Origin: Pseudomonas putida
GTDB lineage: Bacteria; Pseudomonadota; Gammaproteobacteria; Pseudomonadales; Pseudomonadaceae
Assembly (NCBI RefSeq): GCF_028682635.1
Contig: NZ_JANHLK010000039.1
Location: 1 to 42,295, forward strand
Direction: 5' to 3'
DNA length: 42,295 nt
Part shown: positions 39,465-42,295 of the stretch, piece by piece
How the letters are laid out: every line of letters begins with the position of its first letter
Numbering within the stretch: position 1 is the first letter of the stretch
Notes under the pieces: model-generated
What the model was told of the DNA's origin: nothing
Seen by the model: only the letters and a program-made list of their open reading frames with translations
The model's database searches: none
Made by a program: the position numbers and the translations under genes

Positions 39465-40349
39465 ATGCTCAAACCGCTGCTGCTCATCCTCGTTTGCCTG
39501 GCGTTGCTGGGGCTGTCGGTGCGCTTGCTCAGCCGCGGTTTGCGCGAACCCGGTACTCGCCGCGTGCTGGAGCGCCTGAGCCAAGGGCAACCGGAGCGGG
39601 TGGTGCAGAAAACATCCTGGACGGGGCTGGATCGGGCCTTTTTGCGCGCCGGCCTCGGGCGCCCTACCGAACGTCTGGGTGTGTGGCTGACGCTGTGGGG
39701 CTTGAGTGTCCTGCTCGGTTTCATCGCTGGCGGCTGGCTGGGTTTGTTCGCCCTGTTACTGGTGCCGCCCCTGCTGCTGCGCCTGTATGTCGACTGGCGT
39801 TACCAGCGCCGGCTCAAGCGCATGATCGAACAATTGCCAGCGCTGCTCGATCACAGCGTGCGCAGCCTGAAATCCGGGCGCACCCTGGCCGACGCGGTGC
39901 TGGGCGCCATCGATGCCGCCGAAGACCCGCTGAAAAATGCCCTGGGGCGCGTGCAGCGCCAGGTGCACATGGGGGTCAGCCTGCCGGACGCCGCCTCGGA
40001 CTTCGCCGAACTCTACGACAAGGACGAACTGCGCCTGTTTGCCCTGGGATTGAAGGTCAACCACCGCTACGGTGGCAACGCCAGTGAACTGCTGGAGAAC
40101 CTGATCAAGATCATCCGCGAACGTGAACAGGCGGCTCGCCAGTTGAGCGCCATGACCGGCGAAACCCGGGTCACGGCGGTGGTCCTGGCGCTGATGCCGG
40201 TGGCACTCGCCGGCTACATCCTGGTGTCCAATCCGAAGTACCTGATGGGCATGTGGAACGACAGCTCGGGGCAAACGATGCTGGTGGGCGCGCTTGCCCT
40301 CCAGGTGTTCGGCTGCGTGGCGCTGTGGCGGATGTTGCGTAGCCTATGA
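39465..40349 (+). CDS. tadB: Tad pilus inner-membrane platform protein TadB
   Basis: A 294-residue inner-membrane protein of the GspF/TadB family. Hydrophobic segments lie near residues 3-23, 75-110 and at the C-terminus. The F-domain shows IEQLPALLDHSVRSLKSGRTLADAVLGAIDA and ALGLKVNHRYGGNASELLENLIKIIRER. GAAGG precedes the start 10 bp after tadA. With TadC it forms the platform for the pilus. Confidence 0.93.
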   Translation: MLKPLLLILVCLALLGLSVRLLSRGLREPGTRRVLERLSQGQPERVVQKTSWTGLDRAFLRAGLGRPTERLGVWLTLWGLSVLLGFIAGGWLGLFALLLVPPLLLRLYVDWRYQRRLKRMIEQLPALLDHSVRSLKSGRTLADAVLGAIDAAEDPLKNALGRVQRQVHMGVSLPDAASDFAELYDKDELRLFALGLKVNHRYGGNASELLENLIKIIREREQAARQLSAMTGETRVTAVVLALMPVALAGYILVSNPKYLMGMWNDSSGQTMLVGALALQVFGCVALWRMLRSL

Positions 40350-41236
40350 ACCTGTCCATGCTGCTGAGCTCGCTGCTGTTCCTGCTGGCATCGGGATTGT
40401 TTGTCGGCGTCATTGTGCAGATGCGTCGGCGTGCCCGCCAGGTGGTGCAGCGCCTGGACGGCAAAGCGCCGAGCAAAAACCGCTTCAACCAATGGCTGCA
40501 CGCGCTGGGCAGCAGCCGTGTCGGCCAGCAGTCGGTCAAGCTCGACAACGAAACCCAAACGCTGCTCAATTGCCTGGGCTGGCGTACCGCGCGGCAACGG
40601 GCTTTGTTCGCCGCCTTCCAGGTGGGTGTCCCGGTACTGGCGCTGGCGTTGAGTGCGCTGGTGCAGGGCCTGTTCTTCCCCGAGGTCACTCGCCCGTGGC
40701 TGGTCCCGGCGTTCGCCCTGGGCATCGGTTACCTGCTGCCCAAGCGCCTGCTGGCCGCCGCCGCGCACCATCGGCAAAAGAAACTGGCGGTCGAGATTTC
40801 CACCTTCATTCCGTTGCTGCGCATCCTGTTCGAATCGGGCATGGCCGTGGAGCAATCGCTGCGCGTGTTGAGCAATGAAGGCAAGCTGCTTATGCCCACG
40901 CTGACCCACGAACTGCGCCTGGTGCTGGCACGCGTCGACTCAGGGCTGGAGCTGGGCGATGAACTGAACAAGGCCACCCGCTTGCTGGCGGTCGATGAAT
41001 TCACTGACACCTGCGTGATCCTGCAACAGCTGATCCATCAGGGCGGTGGCGCGATGAAATCCCTGCTGGCGCTCAAACTGTTGCTCGATGACAAGCGTCT
41101 GTCACGCCTGCAGGAATACATCTCCAAGATGTCCGCGAAAATGTCCGTCGTGATGATGTTGTTCCTCTTCCCGGCGTTGTTGATCGTACTGGCCGGCCCG
41201 GGCTTCACCGCCCTCGCCCGGGCTTTTGCTTCCTAG
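40346..41236 (+). CDS. tadC: Tad pilus inner-membrane platform protein TadC
   Basis: A 296-residue partner of TadB with the same fold: an N-terminal membrane anchor, then the F-domain ISTFIPLLRILFESGMAVEQSLRVLSNEG and LLALKLLLDDKRLSRLQEYISKMSAKMSVVMMLFLFPALLIV. It overlaps tadB by 4 bp (ATGA). Confidence 0.93.
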   Translation: MNLSMLLSSLLFLLASGLFVGVIVQMRRRARQVVQRLDGKAPSKNRFNQWLHALGSSRVGQQSVKLDNETQTLLNCLGWRTARQRALFAAFQVGVPVLALALSALVQGLFFPEVTRPWLVPAFALGIGYLLPKRLLAAAAHHRQKKLAVEISTFIPLLRILFESGMAVEQSLRVLSNEGKLLMPTLTHELRLVLARVDSGLELGDELNKATRLLAVDEFTDTCVILQQLIHQGGGAMKSLLALKLLLDDKRLSRLQEYISKMSAKMSVVMMLFLFPALLIVLAGPGFTALARAFAS

Positions 41237-41246
41237 GGGAATCGTG

Positions 41247-41933
41247 ATGAAAGCATTGATTGCCGGTTTGAGTCTGCTGATGCTGGGGGGTTGCGCGAGC
41301 AACGGACCGGCACCTTGGAGTGCCATGACCGGCACCGCCAGTTGCGCCAAATTAAACGCCGAACAACAGCTGTCACTGAACCTGGCCGATGACATGGCAA
41401 ACGACGGTAAGCTGCACGCCAGCCTCGCCAACCTGCAGAGCCTGCCGGACAATCTCGCCGATGTGCGCCTGCGCAAGGCCAAGGTGTATCGACTGCTGGA
41501 TCGCAGTGAAGCCGAGCCGCTGTACCGCAGCCTGCTCGGCGGCTGCATGGCCGCAGAAGCCGAACACGGCCTGGGCCAACTCGCCGCCGCCCGGGGCGAC
41601 CATGGCCTGGCCCAGGCGCACCTGCAACGGGCCGCACGCCTGGCGCCCACCGACGAAAAAATCCGCAACGACCTGGGCGTGGTGTACCTCAATCAATTGC
41701 GCATCGAAGACGCCAAATTCGAATTCCTCACGGCCATCGAGCTCAAGCAGAGCGACCAATTGGCCGCCGTGAACCTGGTGACCCTGTTGATCTACCAGGA
41801 CGATTGGAACCGCGCCGCCGAACTGGTCAGCCGCCTTGGCCTGAAACCGGCACAAGTCACCCAGGCCCAGGCCCGCGCGGAGAAACTCAAGTCCCCCGGC
41901 AGGTCCGGTCCGACCGTCGCCGCCGTTCAGTAA
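41247..41933 (+). CDS. tadD: Tad pilus lipoprotein TadD with TPR repeats
   Basis: A 228-residue lipoprotein. Signal peptide and lipobox LMLGGCAS put the lipidated residue at Cys16. Several TPR-like repeats follow (for example GLGQLAAARGDHGLAQAHLQRAARLAPTDEKIRNDLGVVYLNQLRIEDAKFEFLTAIEL). TadD helps the secretin assemble in the outer membrane. AGGGGA precedes the start; a GTG 3 bp upstream is possible. Confidence 0.92.
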   Translation: MKALIAGLSLLMLGGCASNGPAPWSAMTGTASCAKLNAEQQLSLNLADDMANDGKLHASLANLQSLPDNLADVRLRKAKVYRLLDRSEAEPLYRSLLGGCMAAEAEHGLGQLAAARGDHGLAQAHLQRAARLAPTDEKIRNDLGVVYLNQLRIEDAKFEFLTAIELKQSDQLAAVNLVTLLIYQDDWNRAAELVSRLGLKPAQVTQAQARAEKLKSPGRSGPTVAAVQ

Positions 41934-41944
41934 GGAGCCCCCCG

Positions 41945-42220
41945 ATGAAATCGACCACCCTTTACTGCCTCGGCGTGCTGGCCCTGCCCCTTGCCGCCCA
42001 CGCCATCGACGCCGGCCCCGCCTCGCCACAACAACAGGAAACCGAAGGCTGGCTGCAACTGCAAAGCAGCAACGCAGCCGCCTCCACAAAACCGCAAACC
42101 GCCAGCGCCACCGAGCGCGAACTGGCGATGCAGCGCTGGCTGAAAAGTTACCAGCATGAGATCCCGCAGTTCTTTGACCAGGATGTGGGAGGAAAAGTGA
42201 GTAGCGGCTCGCAGGAATAG
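41945..42220 (+). CDS. Secreted DUF3613-like protein
   Basis: A 91-residue protein with a signal peptide (MKSTTLYCLGVLALPLAAHA). The mature part contains QQQETEGWLQLQSSN and the C-terminal ERELAMQRWLKSYQHEIPQFF, which fit the small DUF3613 family often seen in Pseudomonas tad loci. Its function is not known. TAAGGAGC precedes the start. It is the last complete gene of the operon in the window. Confidence 0.82.
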   Translation: MKSTTLYCLGVLALPLAAHAIDAGPASPQQQETEGWLQLQSSNAAASTKPQTASATERELAMQRWLKSYQHEIPQFFDQDVGGKVSSGSQE

Positions 42221-42235
42221 GCGCCGCCATCGCCC

Positions 42236-42260
42236 CTGTAGGAGCTGGCTTGCCAGCGAT
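42236..42260. repeat. Half REP element at the window end
   Basis: CTGTAGGAGCTGGCTTGCCA followed by GCGAT is one arm of the REP family seen elsewhere. The inverted partner is expected beyond position 42295; no partner is visible inside the window. Confidence 0.6.
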
Positions 42261-42295
42261 CGGCCCTCAAGCCAAGCGCCGACCTCACCGACGCC

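Overview
This window reads as chromosomal DNA of a Pseudomonas, most likely of the P. fluorescens group. The evidence is a high GC content, about ten intergenic REP palindromes of the types common in that group (cores such as TGGGAGCGGGC or TAGGAGCGAGC), and a gene set in an order close to the P. aeruginosa PA0130-PA0148 region. No rRNA, tRNA, insertion sequence, phage or CRISPR array was seen. The window is mostly core metabolism with a few regulatory puzzles.

Region 1 (1-5600) holds the beta-alanine / malonate-semialdehyde module: mmsA and bauA on the minus strand, the divergent LysR activator bauR, a RutR-like TetR regulator, and a YigZ/IMPACT protein. Region 2 (5600-17200) is a purine-nucleoside or nucleobase uptake and deamination cluster. 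It contains an ABC ATPase with two permeases, a BMP/PnrA-type binding protein, an 8-oxoguanine deaminase, an adenine deaminase, and an uncharacterised Fe(II)/2-oxoglutarate oxygenase. It is interrupted by an SDR, a Ca2+/H+ antiporter and a small membrane-protein remnant under a MerR-type promoter. The 604-bp gap before the ABC genes carries three perfect DnaA boxes, which I consider the most unexpected signal here.

Region 3 (17200-21800) holds an ArsR and a LysR regulator, a divergent zinc-type quinone oxidoreductase, a 56-residue conserved small protein and a Bcr-type drug exporter behind a SlyA/MarR-like palindrome. Region 4 (21850-25750) is a copper module: copZ, a secreted protein of unknown function, copA and cueR, with two clear CueR operators. 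Region 5 (25750-29040) has a RIO kinase and a dCACHE chemoreceptor. Region 6 (29100-33610) has an AraC regulator, a thiolase, and a divergent FabG4-like reductase plus MaoC hydratase, together a complete set of chain-length-changing acyl-CoA reactions. Region 7 (33720-42295) is a Flp/Tad pilus locus: flp and a receiver-only response regulator on the minus strand, then rcpC-rcpA-tadZ-tadA-tadB-tadC-tadD and a DUF3613-like protein on the plus strand. The minor pilins and prepilin peptidase are not inside the window.

Start codons were chosen by Shine-Dalgarno sequence, overlap with the preceding gene, and where the recognisable domain begins. Family assignments come from recognising protein motifs by eye. 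No database search was run.
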